A DNA stretch of 64,000 nucleotides from the NCBI GenBank assembly GCA_019973155.2, contig BPQB01000006.1, positions 682,001 through 746,000 on the forward strand, written 5' to 3'. Below, piece after piece: positions 1 to 12,003 of the stretch (its first letter is position 1; each line of letters begins with the position of its first letter). The notes beneath the pieces are model-generated. The model ran no database searches, was not told the origin of the DNA, and saw nothing but the letters and a program-made list of their open reading frames with translations. A program made the translations under genes and the position numbers. Source of the stretch: Phanerochaete sordida. Its lineage: Eukaryota > Basidiomycota > Agaricomycetes > Polyporales > Phanerochaetaceae.

Positions 1-695
1 CCAAAACGCCCCCGAGCCTACGCTCGGCGGTCAGGCCGGTCAGGAGGCTCATTGCGCCGCCTTGGCTGAAGCCTCCAAGAATAATGCGGTCCGCGGGAAT
101 TCCAGCGTCGACCTCCGCAGTGATGAGCTCGTTCAGCTGGCGTACAGTGCGGAGCATGCCGGGCTCGTCCTCGGACGTGAAGTCGAATGAGTGGATGTCG
201 AACCTTGCGGCACGGCTCAACTTGCGGGTCCGGGTGAGACTCAGGGCGACTCACCAGGAAGGCATGACCATGCCCCCGTTCGCCGTCACTGGCATGTCCG
301 GACTGCATTCTATCAGCTCGGCATCGTCGACTGCGTATGTGGCGAGAGTCACTCACGCGTGTGGCAAAACCCACTTGATATGCTGCAGCGCAGGGACGCT
401 TCCGAACATGGTAGCGACTGGCTGCCAGCCATAGCCACTGTCTCCCAGACCCTAGATGGAGTCATTGTGAGCAAAGGAGGGACACAGTGCACGAGATGTG
501 AGATGGACTGACATGCACGAAGATCACGGTCGCGGAGTGCTTCGCGCGAGCAGCAACGCTCAGGACTTTCAACGGCTGCAACGCTGCCATGTCCTCAGGC
601 TTGATCTCTGTAGATGTCCTCGAAAGTAGTGAATACGACCACCAAAGGCTGGCGAGAACGACAAGGAGCAGAAAGAGTCGTGAAGTCAGAGGCAT
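1..695 (-). CDS. Acyl-protein thioesterase (APT1-like alpha/beta hydrolase), 3' end outside window
   Basis: This would remove palmitate and other acyl groups from cysteines of membrane-associated proteins. Four exons are visible on the minus strand (695-513, 451-about 362, 302-255, 203-1). They join in phase to give the family landmarks GLGDSG, a KWVLPHA strand, ANGGMVMPSW and the nucleophile elbow GFSQGGAMS. The catalytic Asp and His lie beyond base 1. The first ATG (695) adds about 35 residues with a strongly hydrophobic segment (around residues 5-20) before a second Met at 590 (MAALQPLKVL), which is where usual cytosolic family members begin. The gene could therefore make a membrane-anchored form, a cytosolic form, or both. 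The upstream neighbour TRM10 is divergent, about 130 bp away. The family call is secure. The choice of start is not. Confidence 0.9.
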
Positions 696-824
696 GCTAG
701 CCCGCGCGATCAGTTGCCTCCTTCCTCATATCGTCATCGCGCCCAGCATCCGCCATCCCGTGCTTGCGCTTCGCACACCTCTACCTATCCCTCCAGTGCT
801 ACCCCCTCACCACAAAAATCTGCC

Positions 825-2258
825 ATGAAGGCAGATCCGGACGTGCAACCAGCAGAGACCGCCGCCTTGTCTGCAGCGAGCACCGCTGCCGCGGCGCCGT
901 CCGCGCCTGCGCCCGCGCCCGCCGCGGAGCCCCAGCCTCCCCAGGCTCCGCAACCGCTCTCGAAGAACGCGCAGAAGAAGGCTGCGCGGGCCGCGCGTAT
1001 CGCCGAGCAGAAGAAGGAGCGGCGCGCGTACGAGAAAGAGAAGAAGAAGGAGAAGCGACGCGAGCTCGCGGCGAAGCGGGCTGCGGGCGAGCTCGACGAC
1101 GACGAGCAGCCCCGCAAAAAGGCCCGCATCGAGGGCCCGCGGACGCCTTTCGAGGCACGCATCGTCGTCGACCTCGGCTTCGACAACTTGATGACTGAGA
1201 ACGTGAGTGCTCGCGTGCGTGTGCCCCGGAGAGGATTTACAAGACGAGCCGTCGCAGGAGGTCAAGTCCTTGACGAACCAGCTGGGGTACACTTACAATG
1301 CGAACAAGAAGTCGTCACAGCCATTTGCATCTCTACTGTACACTGGTCTCGGCGGACGGACATTCACGCGACTGGAATCTATGAGCGATGCAGGCTACAA
1401 GCGATGGAAGGAGACCGAGTGGTGGCACGAGGGCTACGAAAGGCTATGGGAAGGAAAGAAAGAAGATGAAGTGAAAAGGGAAACCGACTTGCTCAGCACG
1501 GGCCTGCCGGCGGACCAGTCAATTGGAGAGGGCCAAAAGGTGGATGCGAAGGAAGAGGAGGGGAGCATCCTGAAGCTGCGAAAGAACCCGCAAACTGCTC
1601 CCCGAGAAAGCGTGGTATACCTCACCGCCGACAGCACGGACGAGCTTTCGGAGCTGAAGGAAGGCGAAACCTATATTATTGGCGGGATAGTCGACCACAA
1701 CCGCTACAAAGTACGTATGATCTCTATCCAGTCCTGCGAGCATGCTGACCATCTCCACAGAATCTCTGCCTCAACAAGGCGCAGACGTCGCAGATACGCA
1801 CGGCCCGGCTCCCAATAGGGACATACCTGGCCGAGCTGAAGACGCGGAAAGTCTTGACAGTCAATCAGACGTTCGACATCCTACTCAAGTGGGTCGAGAC
1901 GCGAGACTGGAAGGCTGCGTTTGAAGAGGTCATACCTAAGCGGAAGTTCAACGAAAAGAGCAAGGCGAGCAGGCGCGGCGGCTGCCCGTCTGAGCAGCCC
2001 GGGATAGAAGACGGCAATGACCATGCCGAGGTCGATGGCGAGGAGCGGCAGGTCATCGTCGACGCGGCAGTACTCGAAGAGGATGACGAAGGTGACGACG
2101 AGGACGCGGAGGGAGATATAGAGGTCGCTGGAAGTGGGATAGGGTCTGTCGTAGCGACAACACCAGACACCGAGATGACGAACTGGAACGGTCTTGCGAT
2201 AGCGATGGACGACGCGCACCCGGAGGTTCCGCAGCAGGCTGAGCCACCACTCCTGTGA
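825..2258 (+). CDS. TRM10: tRNA (guanine(9)-N1)-methyltransferase, TRM10
   Basis: It methylates N1 of G9 in tRNAs using S-adenosylmethionine (SPOUT fold, acts as a monomer). Exons 825-1202, 1258-1710 and 1761-2258 give 442 aa. The N-terminus is Ala/Pro-rich, followed by a long basic Lys/Glu/Arg stretch (about residues 45-85) of the kind that binds tRNA. The SPOUT domain follows: VVDLGFDNLMTEN, LESMSDAGYKRW, TEWW, VYLTADS, YIIGGIVDHNRYK, LPIGTYL and LTVNQTFDILLKW, the last part carrying the cofactor-binding trefoil knot. An acidic tail of about 90 residues follows the PKRKF end of the domain. The start at 825 is the first ATG in the frame that leads into the basic region. The two introns are 55 and 50 nt. 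It converges with the NDUFAF5 gene with only 20 bp between the stop codons. Confidence 0.95.
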
Positions 2259-2278
2259 TTTGTGTTTATACACTGACA

Positions 2279-3716
2279 TTACAAGACTTCTTTGAGATTC
2301 GTCTGTCCTGTGCCTCGCTCCAACGCCTTCGGCTGGCTGGGAGCTGGCTTCCAACCAATCTGCGTGCCCGGGGTGAGTTTCAATAAATATGGAAATTAGA
2401 AATATCCGTACCACGTAGATCACTTGGAAAGTGGCTGGTACGCTGCCGTCCTCGTTCTGGTGCATCGCTGCGGTGCGATGAGATTGCAGTCTGAAGGCAT
2501 TTGACGCGGGCCTTACCTTGGTAGATCGCGGCAGCGGCCGTCAGTGTGTCGCGATGGATAATGTGACGGCTATATGCGCTATGAGGACGTCGTTCCAGCT
2601 TGTTCTTTGGGTACGCTCACCGTCCAACGACTGCATTGCTCTCACCCATGTCCCGCAAGTCATCCATAAGTTCCCACATTGAGGGATAGTTGACCTTGAC
2701 CTCGTCAACGTCCACCGTCAGCAGTGTGAACCCTGCGCGACCCATGAGATTTGACATGTCGCGGGAGTCTATATATAGAAGTTAGGGCTGAAAGCACCCA
2801 GCGACGACGGAATTCGTACCGGTCATGGGGGAGACGTGGGGCGAGATGCCACCTTCTCTTTCGGCCTCCGCTAGCTGAAGGGATGTTCTGCAAGAAGATC
2901 AGAGGCGAAAAGCTGGGAATGAAGCATGGCTTACCTGAGCTCGAAGAGAGTGTCGCCTCCAAGAAGAGCACCTAAGAATACTCCGTCTGGCTGCAGGGCT
3001 TCTTTAATCTGCACGAGGATCCCGGGGAGGTCATTGACCCAGTGAAGGCTCATGCAAGACAAGATGGCCTCCTGCGAATTCTTAGGTACCACTTCAAGCA
3101 GCCGTTCTTCGTCTGCATGAATGCGCTCGACCTCCACTACGTCGTGCTATAGCTTAGCGCATTCCGCATCGCGTCCGGCGACAAGCGTGCTGACCTTCGA
3201 ACTCGGAGTCAGGATCGCGCTTGAGCAGCTTCTCTGTGAATGAGCACTGAGACTTTGCCATATATGTGCACCGATTGACCTACCGCTGGAGTCGAGCAAG
3301 ACCACCTTCTGGGTCATGTATGGTTCGAGCATCTTGGACAGATGGCCTGGTCCTGAGCCCAAGTCTAGAACGCTGTTGAACTTGCGCTTGATGTCCTGTT
3401 GTGGTGTCAGCGCAATCCCACGCTTCAGAACGGTAGCACGCACCAGGAGTCGTTCTATCATCCTGTCCGCCACCTCCTCTCGAACGTAGTCTACAGTGCG
3501 ACTTCGCTTTCCGTCCTCGTGACTCGCAGAGCGATCCTTCTGCATAGCCTTGACGCTTCTGTCAAAAACTTGGAACGGCCCGACAGAGCCAGGATTCACG
3601 CTACCGGGCGATACGGAAGCGTACGCCCGTCGCGGCGCGACGAATGCGCGTCGGACACTGCAGCTCGCTCTGGCAAACATCCTGAGGTCGTGTTTAAAGG
3701 TCATTCTCGTTTTCAT
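2279..3716 (-). CDS. NDUFAF5: Mitochondrial complex I assembly factor, NDUFAF5-like methyltransferase-fold protein
   Basis: The human homologue hydroxylates an arginine in complex I subunit NDUFS7 in the mitochondrial matrix. Nine exons join in phase into 343 aa: 3716-3444, 3395-3284, 3233-3195, 3136-2935, 2887-2820, 2768-2621, 2569-2517, 2467-2412, 2359-2279. The N-terminus is rich in Arg, Ser and Ala with no acidic patch, as in a mitochondrial presequence. Family blocks are [26 protein letters not shown], the SAM-site motif [33 protein letters not shown] and [12 protein letters not shown], ending in [14 protein letters not shown]. The first intron is 48 nt, a multiple of three and open in frame, so a naive model would keep it as 16 extra residues before [10 protein letters not shown] start at 3704 is also possible. 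The 3' end nearly touches TRM10. Confidence 0.9.
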
Positions 3717-3994
3717 GGAAGGGTGGTATTGACGTACGTTGTAGGCAGCACCAGAGGATGGGTCGGAACTGCAGCTGGTCGTCCAAAGTGTGGAAGTAGC
3801 GGATCGAGATCGTGAACGCATTATTGGGCGCTAACGCGTGTTGGAGGAACAGCACGTGAGGGCGCTTAGTCAGCGGGAGCGGGCTGGGAATGCGCGAAAT
3901 TGAGGACAACCACTTCGCATACTCCCGTCCTCCTCCCCGTCTCGTCCTCGCACGCCGCCCGCACCGACGCGCCGACAGCCTCCTGAGCGCTGTC

Positions 3995-6900
3995 ATGAGC
4001 GACGGCAATGGTCAGCAAGGCAACCAGCCCCCTCGGCAATGGCTCAGCGCGCTCGCCGTGCGCGACGGGGCCATGCTCACTCCCGAGCAGTACCAACGAA
4101 ACCAGCAGCAGATCGCGAGTGCGCGCGAGTATCTTGCTCAGGTCGAGACGCAGAACGAGGACGCATATAGACGGTATGCTATGGCCGAGCAGGAGCTAAG
4201 AAGTCGCGTAGAGCAGGGCAGGGAGGCGGAGTATGTACCCAGATGCTCTCGCCCGGGCCGACTCTGACTGGGCCAAAGGCGGATTCTATCTCAGCTTCAG
4301 GGACAAGCACAGATACAAAATGGCCAGTGAGTGATGCCAATTGTGGAACTCACGGGTGTGGCGACTCAAGCTGAAATCCCCAGACAAAGTTCCTACTCTA
4401 CATTCCCGTCGGGCACCGTGTCGCAAGGTTCTCTACCCGTGGGATACCCTGCGGCACCGTACACAAGTACTAGCTATAACGGGCATGACCCAAGAACGGT
4501 GCATCTTGCTCCTGCTTCGTACTCTCAGGCCAACCAGGTGCGACGCCTTTACCAACTTCCGTTGTTGGTCACTGACATCGTACTGTCCAGGCAAATGGCG
4601 TGGCTTCTGGCGCTGGTGCACAACAACATGGGACACATCCAAGTGCTTTTCGTCCTGGGTCTCAACCATACGGCTCCTCAACACAACATCCGCACCATTT
4701 TCCGTACGCGCCTAGCGCTGCAAACGCCACGCATCAGCCACACAATACGTCTCAAAGCGCGGCTCCCCCACAACAGGGACGTAGGCAGCCCGTCGCATCA
4801 TCTTCGCGGCAGGTGCTACAATTCGCCCACCACATGGGTCAGGCAGCACAAAATCCGCGAACAGCAGAGGCTACTTCGCAGGTCCCGCACAGTGCGTCTG
4901 TAGCACATCGTGCAGGCCATCACCAATCGTCCTCTACCGCGTCAGCTGCGAATGGTGGACAGGTGGCACATCGGACGTCTGCTAGCAAGTCGGACCGTAA
5001 TCACGAGCGGATGCAGACCAGTTTGTCTAACCTCGACAAGAACATCCGGACTATCGTGCAGGTAATGCCGTCAATGTGTATCTCAGCGACAAGAAGCTGA
5101 ATGTTTGCGCTCGCAGCCGTTGTCGCTTGAGAACACCCGTCTTGCTTTTCGAGTGGTTGTTCACAAGCTTCGGTCCAAGATGGTCAGAGATGACGGGCGG
5201 CCTGCGGAATTAGGCCCTCTGGAAGGCGTCTCAGTAAGCCCTGACGTGCAACGCATTGGCGACGCCATAGCGGGAATGATGACGGTACGTGGCCTTTGAT
5301 GTTCAGTGTTGGACCACGATCTGACTGCGGGTCATGATAGCATTTGCAAGGGAGTTGGATCATCGCCGTTCTGCATAAAATCCTACAAGATCTCGCAAGT
5401 GTTGCCCAAGGTGGCGGCACAATAACGTCTGCACGGCCGACCAGTGCGAAAGCCGTGAATGGGGACACTGCTACCAATGATTCGTCATGTACAACGCCCA
5501 TAGCTCGTACCTTCAACATTACGACCACTGTCCCGAGTGGTAAGTTTGCCGATTGGTCATACTTGTCTCCGAATTCAACATTCCCCAGGATCTTCCGGGG
5601 TATCGAGCGCAGCCGATCCTATCCAAATTCCCTCACTGCCAGCTCGCAGTTCCGCAACTCGACATTCGGAACAGGAGAATGTACCGAGCGTCCAATTTGG
5701 CGACCTGCAGAGGGCGCCGCAGACTCCACAAGGCAGCACGCGGCCGACGGTGCTGACACCAGACCAGGCGGACAGATCGCGTCTCGCTCGCGACATTCTC
5801 CGATCTCTGGGTCGGCCGTCGGCGCAGTTTTTGGCGCAGCCGTCGACATCAGGCAAGTCGGGCAGCGAGGACGCGAATGCCACCGCGAAACGGAAACGCA
5901 CGTCGTCGACTGCCGAGTCGGCGGACAAGAGGCCGAAGACGGATGCCGACAAGGCAGAATCTCTTGCTGCTCTGCAGACTGCTGTCAATGGAACTGAACC
6001 TGCCTCTATTACTGCCTCGTCTGCACCTGCACCACCACCTTTACAAATGATCGAGATTCTACCAGCTTCGCAAGCTCCACTGCGACCTCAGGCTGACGGC
6101 GAGCCACCCGTTTCCTCTAAGCCTCTTGTCTCCGACACCAGTGTTGAAGAGATCAGAACGCCTGGCGCGATGGAGCTTGCGCTGAATGAGGCTCTGCGCA
6201 GAACTGTGCTGCTGGAGCAGGACAGTCCCAGCGCACCTGGCGCACCGCCCCTCGATGCCCCAGAAGCGTCTTCATCCCAGCTCCAATATCCTACGCCTCC
6301 ATCTCATGCCACAGACGCGACCGCTGTCCTGAACGGTGACGTGGACATGGTGGATGCGCAGCCGCCGCCGTCTTCATCCCCCGTGCTGTCTGGCGGTGCC
6401 TCCAGCGAGCCTCTGGTACCACCAATCGCCACCCTTTCCGACTCATCCTCAACACCCACAACACCCAGCGCAGGCCCATCGAAGCAGCCGCTCTTCTACG
6501 CCTCGCCGCCCGACGAGCACCAGGAGCTGGACGCACCCCTCATTCTCGCCCTCGCCGACTTCGTCCCGAGCGGCCTGCTGCACGAGCCGCAGCCAAAGGC
6601 GCGCCACAAGGGCAAGCAGCGCGCGTACGAGCCCGACAGCGACATCGAGATCCTCGACCGCCCGCCGCCCGTGCGCAAGGGCAAAGGCAAGGGCAAGCAG
6701 GCGGCGCGCGACAGCGACGTCGAGATGGTCGAGCCGTCGGACCCGGACGAGCTCGCGGAGCTCAGAAGGGCTCAGAGGCGCAGCCCGAGGAAGCAGGCGT
6801 ACGTCCTGGTGCCGCGACCGTCTCCCGAGTTCCAGCGCTCGGCGAGCCGGGGTACGGGCGCAAGGGTCTCTAAGCGCCGTGTGCTCAGCTCGCCGGAGTC

Positions 6901-8206
6901 GTCGAACGAGGATGTCGACGAGTTCGCGGAAGATTTCCGGGGTCAGTTCCCCTCTTCCTTTCCGCGAAGAAATAACTGACCGCTGTGGTGCAGATGACGA
7001 AGCAAAACGCAAAGAAGGCATGTTGTCAATGTAGTAATTGACTTTGGACTCCTGGAATAACATTGTGTTTTTCCTTGTAGGCGAGGAGGCTAGAGCTGTG
7101 CATGACCTGTGCTACAATCAGCTGCATCCCACGCCCTGTCACTGGGAAGGCTGCGATGCTTTGCTGGACTCTGCGAAGAAGCTGGGGCTGCATGCGAGGA
7201 CACACGCAGAAGAATATGATGACGATCATGCACGTACATGTTTTCTCCGTGGTCAGCTCTGAGGTGCTAATCGAGTCGACTTGCAGGACGGAATTGTGTC
7301 TTGCCTGTGGTCCGGGTGCCCCAGAGATTACAAGACCAAGGAGCGCCTTGCCCATCATGTTCAAAAGCATTCGCTGCATCCCGTAGTGTGCCCCTACGAT
7401 GGTGAGATGGTCGATTGTTCGGTTCTTCTCGTGTCTTTGACTCATGTGTCCGAATAGGCTGCAACTTTGAGTGTTGGAGCAATCACGATATGCTCATGCA
7501 CGTCAAACAGACTGCACATCGCGACGGACGGCGAAAGCCTCAAGCGAGCCTCATTCCCCCCGACCCCAATTATGCGCCACCTCCTATGCCCCAGTTAATG
7601 CCTGCATACATGACCGTCGAACAACCTATTCGCCCTGCAACAATGTCCAAGATCAGGCACACAACGCTAGCAGCGAAGGTCCTCAAGAACATCGCTACGT
7701 CGGCACCCTTCGGCATCATCGACAAGTCCACGTCGGTGCGCACACCGCGGCGCCCGAAGCTCTCGGACAAGCTCACCGCGAACCTCGACTCCGACAGCGA
7801 GGCGCCCGGTGGCCGGGGCGGCTGGCGCAGCGCGGGCCCGTACGACCAGTGGCTGCCGCACCGATCGATGCGCGTGCGCCGCATCTGCGACGACATCCCG
7901 AGCAAGGCCGTCACGGACATGTTCGCCCGCGGCATGACGATCGACGCCGAGTGGCTCGAGCGCGGCGAGACGGATTGGCAGCCGGACTGGCACGACGAGG
8001 ACGCCGACGGCGAGACCGACCTCGGCGACGAGCTCTCCTTCGAGCAGCAGGAGACGAAGCCGCCGGCGGACGACGTGCTGCCTGTGATCGACGTGGAGAT
8101 GTGGGATGCCGCACATCCGCAGGATGGCCAGCCGGTCGCTGGGCCGTCCGGCACGCGACATGACGAAGACAAACCGGTACCGGAAAATACGCCCGCGGAG
8201 AGCTGA
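3995..8206 (+). CDS. Large C2H2 zinc-finger protein with coiled-coil N-terminus
   Basis: Eleven exons: 3995-4230, 4279-4326, 4384-4537, 4591-5061, 5117-5284, 5341-5539, 5589-6941, 6994-7017, 7081-7233, 7276 or 7287-7401, 7458-8206. With the 7276 start this gives 1,226 aa. Residues 1-95 are Gln/Glu-rich and probably coiled coil. A long disordered middle follows (PSEY-type low complexity, KRKRTSS basic patch, KGKGKGK), then a cluster of C2H2-like fingers: CHWEGC with HARTH, CLWSGC with HHVQKH, and CPYDGC with HVKQTAH. The acidic tail ends PENTPAES. I treat it as one gene because the finger exons have no upstream ATG of their own. Exon 8 needs a GC-AG intron (GCATGT at 7018). The exon 9/10 junction is phase-consistent only with the AG at 7275, although the better branch site and acceptor is at 7286. 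Probably a nuclear DNA- or RNA-binding protein. The target is unknown. Confidence 0.75.
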
Positions 8207-9177
8207 GATTATGCTCTTTCGCCTTGTCCCTCTTTCGAGCTACGTCTGTTAAATCTTGGTTGTCTTGTCGTCCCAGCATACTCTACATGTTTTGTTGTAT
8301 AATACCATCATACTCACACCTCAAATATGTCAGTGTCACGACCAAACGTAGGCCAACCTGTGCGACGGAACAAGACACTATCTGAGGCTGGGCCGGGTAC
8401 TTTCTTGAACAGTTGCCTATTCGGCTGAGAAACAAGCGCGCGGCGTCGCGGACACCGAACTCGCGGCGGCCTTTAACGGCTTGGATCTGCTCTCGCCAAG
8501 ACCTGCTCACCATGCATTCGTCTGGTCCTGGCAGTGAAAGCAAATGTCAACGTGTGGGTCAGATTTCACTCTGAGACCGAGATCCAGCTACCAGCAACGC
8601 TCATCTGTCATCCGTAGCCTGCGCAGGGACGCTGAAGCGAGCTGGACTGGCTGGCGCGGTCATGGAAGGCGACCGTGGCCGGCGCATGCGACCCACACCG
8701 CTAACGCTGCGGCTCAACTGCGATGCCTCGCATCGTGAGCGCGACTGCAGTGTCACTGCTTGAAAGCTGCGCGGTACCACCAGTGGGTCACTCAGCTCTG
8801 CGACAGACATGACGGTCGGGGCGCCCGGCAGACGGGGGCACGTAAGCCGTCGACGAAGCCCTCGGCGCCGGCGCGGCTGCTACACGCCAGTCCCCGGTGG
8901 CAGTGTCCACATTGCATCCACCCACAGACACCCCACGATCGCGCCGTCGCGTCTGAAACGCGAGACATTGCAGGCGCGCCCTTGGCATGTCAGCATCGCC
9001 GAGCTGCGTCCCGGGCTCCTTGGGAAGGGCAGGTACTAACGGGGCGTTCGAATGGACGCAGCTGTGTCTCACGGGGCGCGGACGTAGGGCCGCGTGTGGA
9101 TGTGGGTGCGCCGTGACAGCGATGAGACAGCAGGCGGCGTTCACCGCTGTGGGGGACGCTCGACGCGTAACACGCGG
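8207..9177. other. Intergenic region between the zinc-finger gene and GMC1
   Basis: About 1 kb. Short open frames exist on both strands (for example minus 8543-8283) but show no recognisable motif, codon pattern or matching splice sites. The final 450 bp are GC-rich and presumably hold the promoter of the GMC gene at 9273. Confidence 0.5.
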
Positions 9178-9183
9178 TATAAG
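9178..9183 (+). promoter_or_regulatory. TATA-box candidate for GMC1
   Basis: A TATAAG hexamer lies 95 bp upstream of the GMC1 start codon in an otherwise GC-rich stretch. Its position fits a core promoter with a short 5' leader. The assignment rests on sequence and spacing only. Confidence 0.45.
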
Positions 9184-9272
9184 ACGTTTGGAGGCTCGCC
9201 TGGGCACCCAGTGCGCGAAGCCTGCTTTCTACTTTCCTGCGACGAACACCCCAGCGTGCATACCTGCCTGCC

Positions 9273-12003
9273 ATGTCTGCCAAATTGGAGGATGTCGCTG
9301 ACAAGTCGTTTGACTACGTGATAATCGGTGAGCAGCTTGTGCTTCCCACCCCGTATCTGCATGGCTGACCGCTGTCGAACACATAGGTGGCGGTACCGCC
9401 GGCCTGGTGGTAGCTGCGCGCCTCAGCGAAGACCCGTCCGTGACCGTCTGTGTCCTGGAAGCCGGGGGCGCAAACCTTGACGATCCAGAAATTTGTACGC
9501 GTCGTCGGACCTTTCGCTTTGACAACGCAGCAGCTCACTTGGTACGCGCAGTGACACCTTCGCTGTCGAGGGGACATTTCGGAAGGGAGCAGTACTCCTG
9601 GAATTTTACCACGGTGCGCCGAGCCCTGTCGTGTGGGACGACTGCAGCTCATCGTTCGCGTGCCGCTAGACCAAGCAGAAGATGTGTTCGGACAAGGCGT
9701 TCCCGTGGGCACGGTGGGCTGTTTCGTTGTGTGTGCGTGGCGGAGTTCTGACCCCGGTACGATGCAGCGGACGTGGTCTTGGAGGTTCCTCAGCTATGAA
9801 TTTCCTGGTGTGGACCAAGCCTCCGGCGGATGAGATTGACGGTGCGTTTGCCGCCTGTATCCTGCCTTCCGTACCTAATCGTGGCTTACAGACTGGGAGC
9901 GCCTTGGCAATCCTGGCTGGAACTGGAAGAACTACCAGAAATATGTACACAAGGCAGAACGGTAAGCATGCATAGAATCAACAAGGTTTCTCCAGCTGAT
10001 GGCCGGTAAGGTTTGCTGAACCAGCTGCCGAGCTCAAAGCGAAGTACAAGATGCCGCTGTACGAGGGAGATGTTGGGAGAGAAGGTATGTCGTCCTGGCT
10101 GCCGACACGCTGATGTCATTACACAATCATCTAGGTGCTCTGGCAGTGTCGTATCCGAGAACCATCAGCGATCTCGATAGGTGCCTCATCGAAGTGAGCT
10201 TCTCACCAGAGTCGAGCTATCCGCGTTGGTGTCACCGTTCTACAGACGATCAACAACGCTGGCATCCCAACCGCGCCGCGGCCAGTAAGTCATACGAGTG
10301 ACATTGATCGTAATTTATGACGCAGACTGACCATCGATGTAGTACGGCGGTGATGTACGATCCTAACAGTTCCCACCGTCCCCCTCTGATGCCCACCTTC
10401 CTAGCCAAACGGCGTCTACTGGACGATCAACACGATGGACCAAGCGACCGCAACACGCTCATACGCCAGCACCGCATACTACCTCCCGCACCGCACGCGC
10501 CCCAACCTCACCGTGCTCCCCCACGCGCTCGGCACGCGCCTGCTCTCCGCGCCCGACGCCGCGGGGCTCCTGCGCGCACACGCCGTCGAATTCCTCTTCG
10601 GCGCCAGCGCCACGCGGCACACCGTGCGCGTGCGCCGCGAGGCGCTCCTCGCCGCCGGCGCGCTCCAGTCGCCGCAGCTCCTCGAGCTCTCGGGCATCGG
10701 CGCGCCCGCCGTGCTCGCGCGCGCGCGCGTCCCGCTGCGCCTCGCGCTCCCCGGCGTCGGCGCGAACCTCCAGGAGCACGTCTACGGCGCGTTTTCGTGG
10801 GGTGCGCCTCCCCCCGCCTCTCCCCTTCCCCTGGGCACGCCGCTGACGAAAAGCAAACCCAGAGCTGAAGCCCGCGCACGCGGCGCTCCCCGGGCTCTAC
10901 GCCCTCGCGCACCCCGCGTCGCGCGCACACCACGCCGCGCTCTACGCCGCGCCGCCCGCCGCGCGCGGGGGCGCGTACACGATGGGCCTCACGAACTTCG
11001 CGTTCGCGCCGCTCGCGCGAGTCGCGGGGCGTGCGCGCGCACGCGAGATCCACGCATGCGCCCAGGCGCACGTCGGCGCGCTCGCCGCGGCAGGACAGCT
11101 CGACGACGGGCTCCGCGCGCAGTACGCGATTCAGTTGAAGAGGCTCGACCCTGACGCGCGGGCGCCGGGCCCGGTGTGCGAGGTGGTTGGTGTCAGTGGT
11201 GTCGGCGCGCTGCGCGTCGCGCCCGGCACGGCGTACGTCTCCGTGTCGTGGGCCGCGAACAGCCTGCTGTCGCGCGGGACCGTCGTGCGTCTTTCCTCCC
11301 CCTCCCCTCTTCCACCCTTACACTAAGCCCACCCACCAGCACATCACGTCCGACGACCCGCGACAGCCCCCCGAGCTCGACCCGCACTACTTCGAGCACG
11401 ATGCCGGTGGGTGCTGTTTGGTGTGCAGTGTGAAGGGGCGCTGATGCGTGCAGACCTCGATGTCGTGCTCGAGACGGCCAAGTTCGCGCGCAGCCTCGCG
11501 CAGCACGCGCCGCTGCGCGACATGGTCGCGCGTGAGCTGTTGCCCGGGCCGGACGTCGCGGGCGACGCGGCGCTCGCCGGTGCGTCCTCCCCCCTCCCCT
11601 GCCCTTCCACCGGCACCCAACCATCGTACCTGGAGCGGCGGCTGACGCGCGGCAGAGTTCATCAAACGCTCGTACTCCACAACATGGCACACATGCGGGA
11701 CGTGCGCGATGCTGCCGCTGTCCGCGGGCGGCGTCGTCGACGCGGCGCTGCGCGTGCACGGCGCGGCGAACGTGCGCGTCGTCGACCTGTCTGTCGCGCC
11801 GCTGCATTTCTCGGCGCACGCCCAGGGTGCGTGTCTCGTTTTTCTTTTTTTTTTGTTTTGGTGTTTGGTGTGGGGGCTGATGCAGGTGGGCAGCGACGGT
11901 GTATGCGATTGCGGAGCAAGGTGCGTTTTTGGTGGTTTTGGGTGGGTGGGGTGCTGATGGGTGGGCAGCGGCGGATATTATCAAGGGCGTGTTCGTGCCG
12001 TAG
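9273..12003 (+). CDS. GMC oxidoreductase (AA3_2-type, aryl-alcohol oxidase-like), copy 1
   Basis: A flavoprotein alcohol oxidase or dehydrogenase of the glucose-methanol-choline family. In wood-decay fungi these make H2O2 or recycle aromatic alcohols and quinones. Seventeen exons sum to 613 aa, the last ending at the stop 12001-12003. Visible are the FAD glycine motif FDYVIIGGGTAGL, GRGLGGSSAMNFLVWTKPP, DWERLGNPGWNWKNYQKY, SPQLLELSGIGAPAVL, the catalytic region TTWHTCGTCAM (His) and the closing HAQATVYAIAEQAADIIK with a second His. No cleavable signal peptide is evident, so it may be intracellular. The second half (from about 10,490) is almost saturated for G/C at third positions and rich in Ala, Arg and Leu, unlike the first half. 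Intron positions match the tandem copy at 14910, so the two are paralogues. Substrate unknown. Confidence 0.9.
10343..10354 (+). other. 12-nt microexon of GMC1 (Tyr-Gly-Gly-Asp)
   Basis: The exon lies between an acceptor ending in GTAG at 10342 and the GTACGA donor at 10355. It encodes YGGD and keeps phase 0 on both sides. The tandem paralogue has an exon of identical length and place (16070-16081, IGGD), which supports both models. Confidence 0.75.

Noticed and set aside
3396..3443. In-frame segment [16 protein letters not shown] in the NDUFAF5-type protein
   Set aside because: It has a GTGCGT donor and CAACAG acceptor, is 48 nt long, and interrupts a block conserved in the family, so it is taken as an intron.
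5537..6979. Treating the 480-codon frame as a complete gene ending at 6979
   Set aside because: The last codons run into a GT donor (GTCAGT) and the zinc-finger exons downstream have no ATG of their own. One spliced gene explains both.
8283..8543. 86-codon minus frame with donor-like GTGTGAGT after it
   Set aside because: No motif and no convincing second exon. Overlap with the zinc-finger gene's 3' end makes it doubtful.
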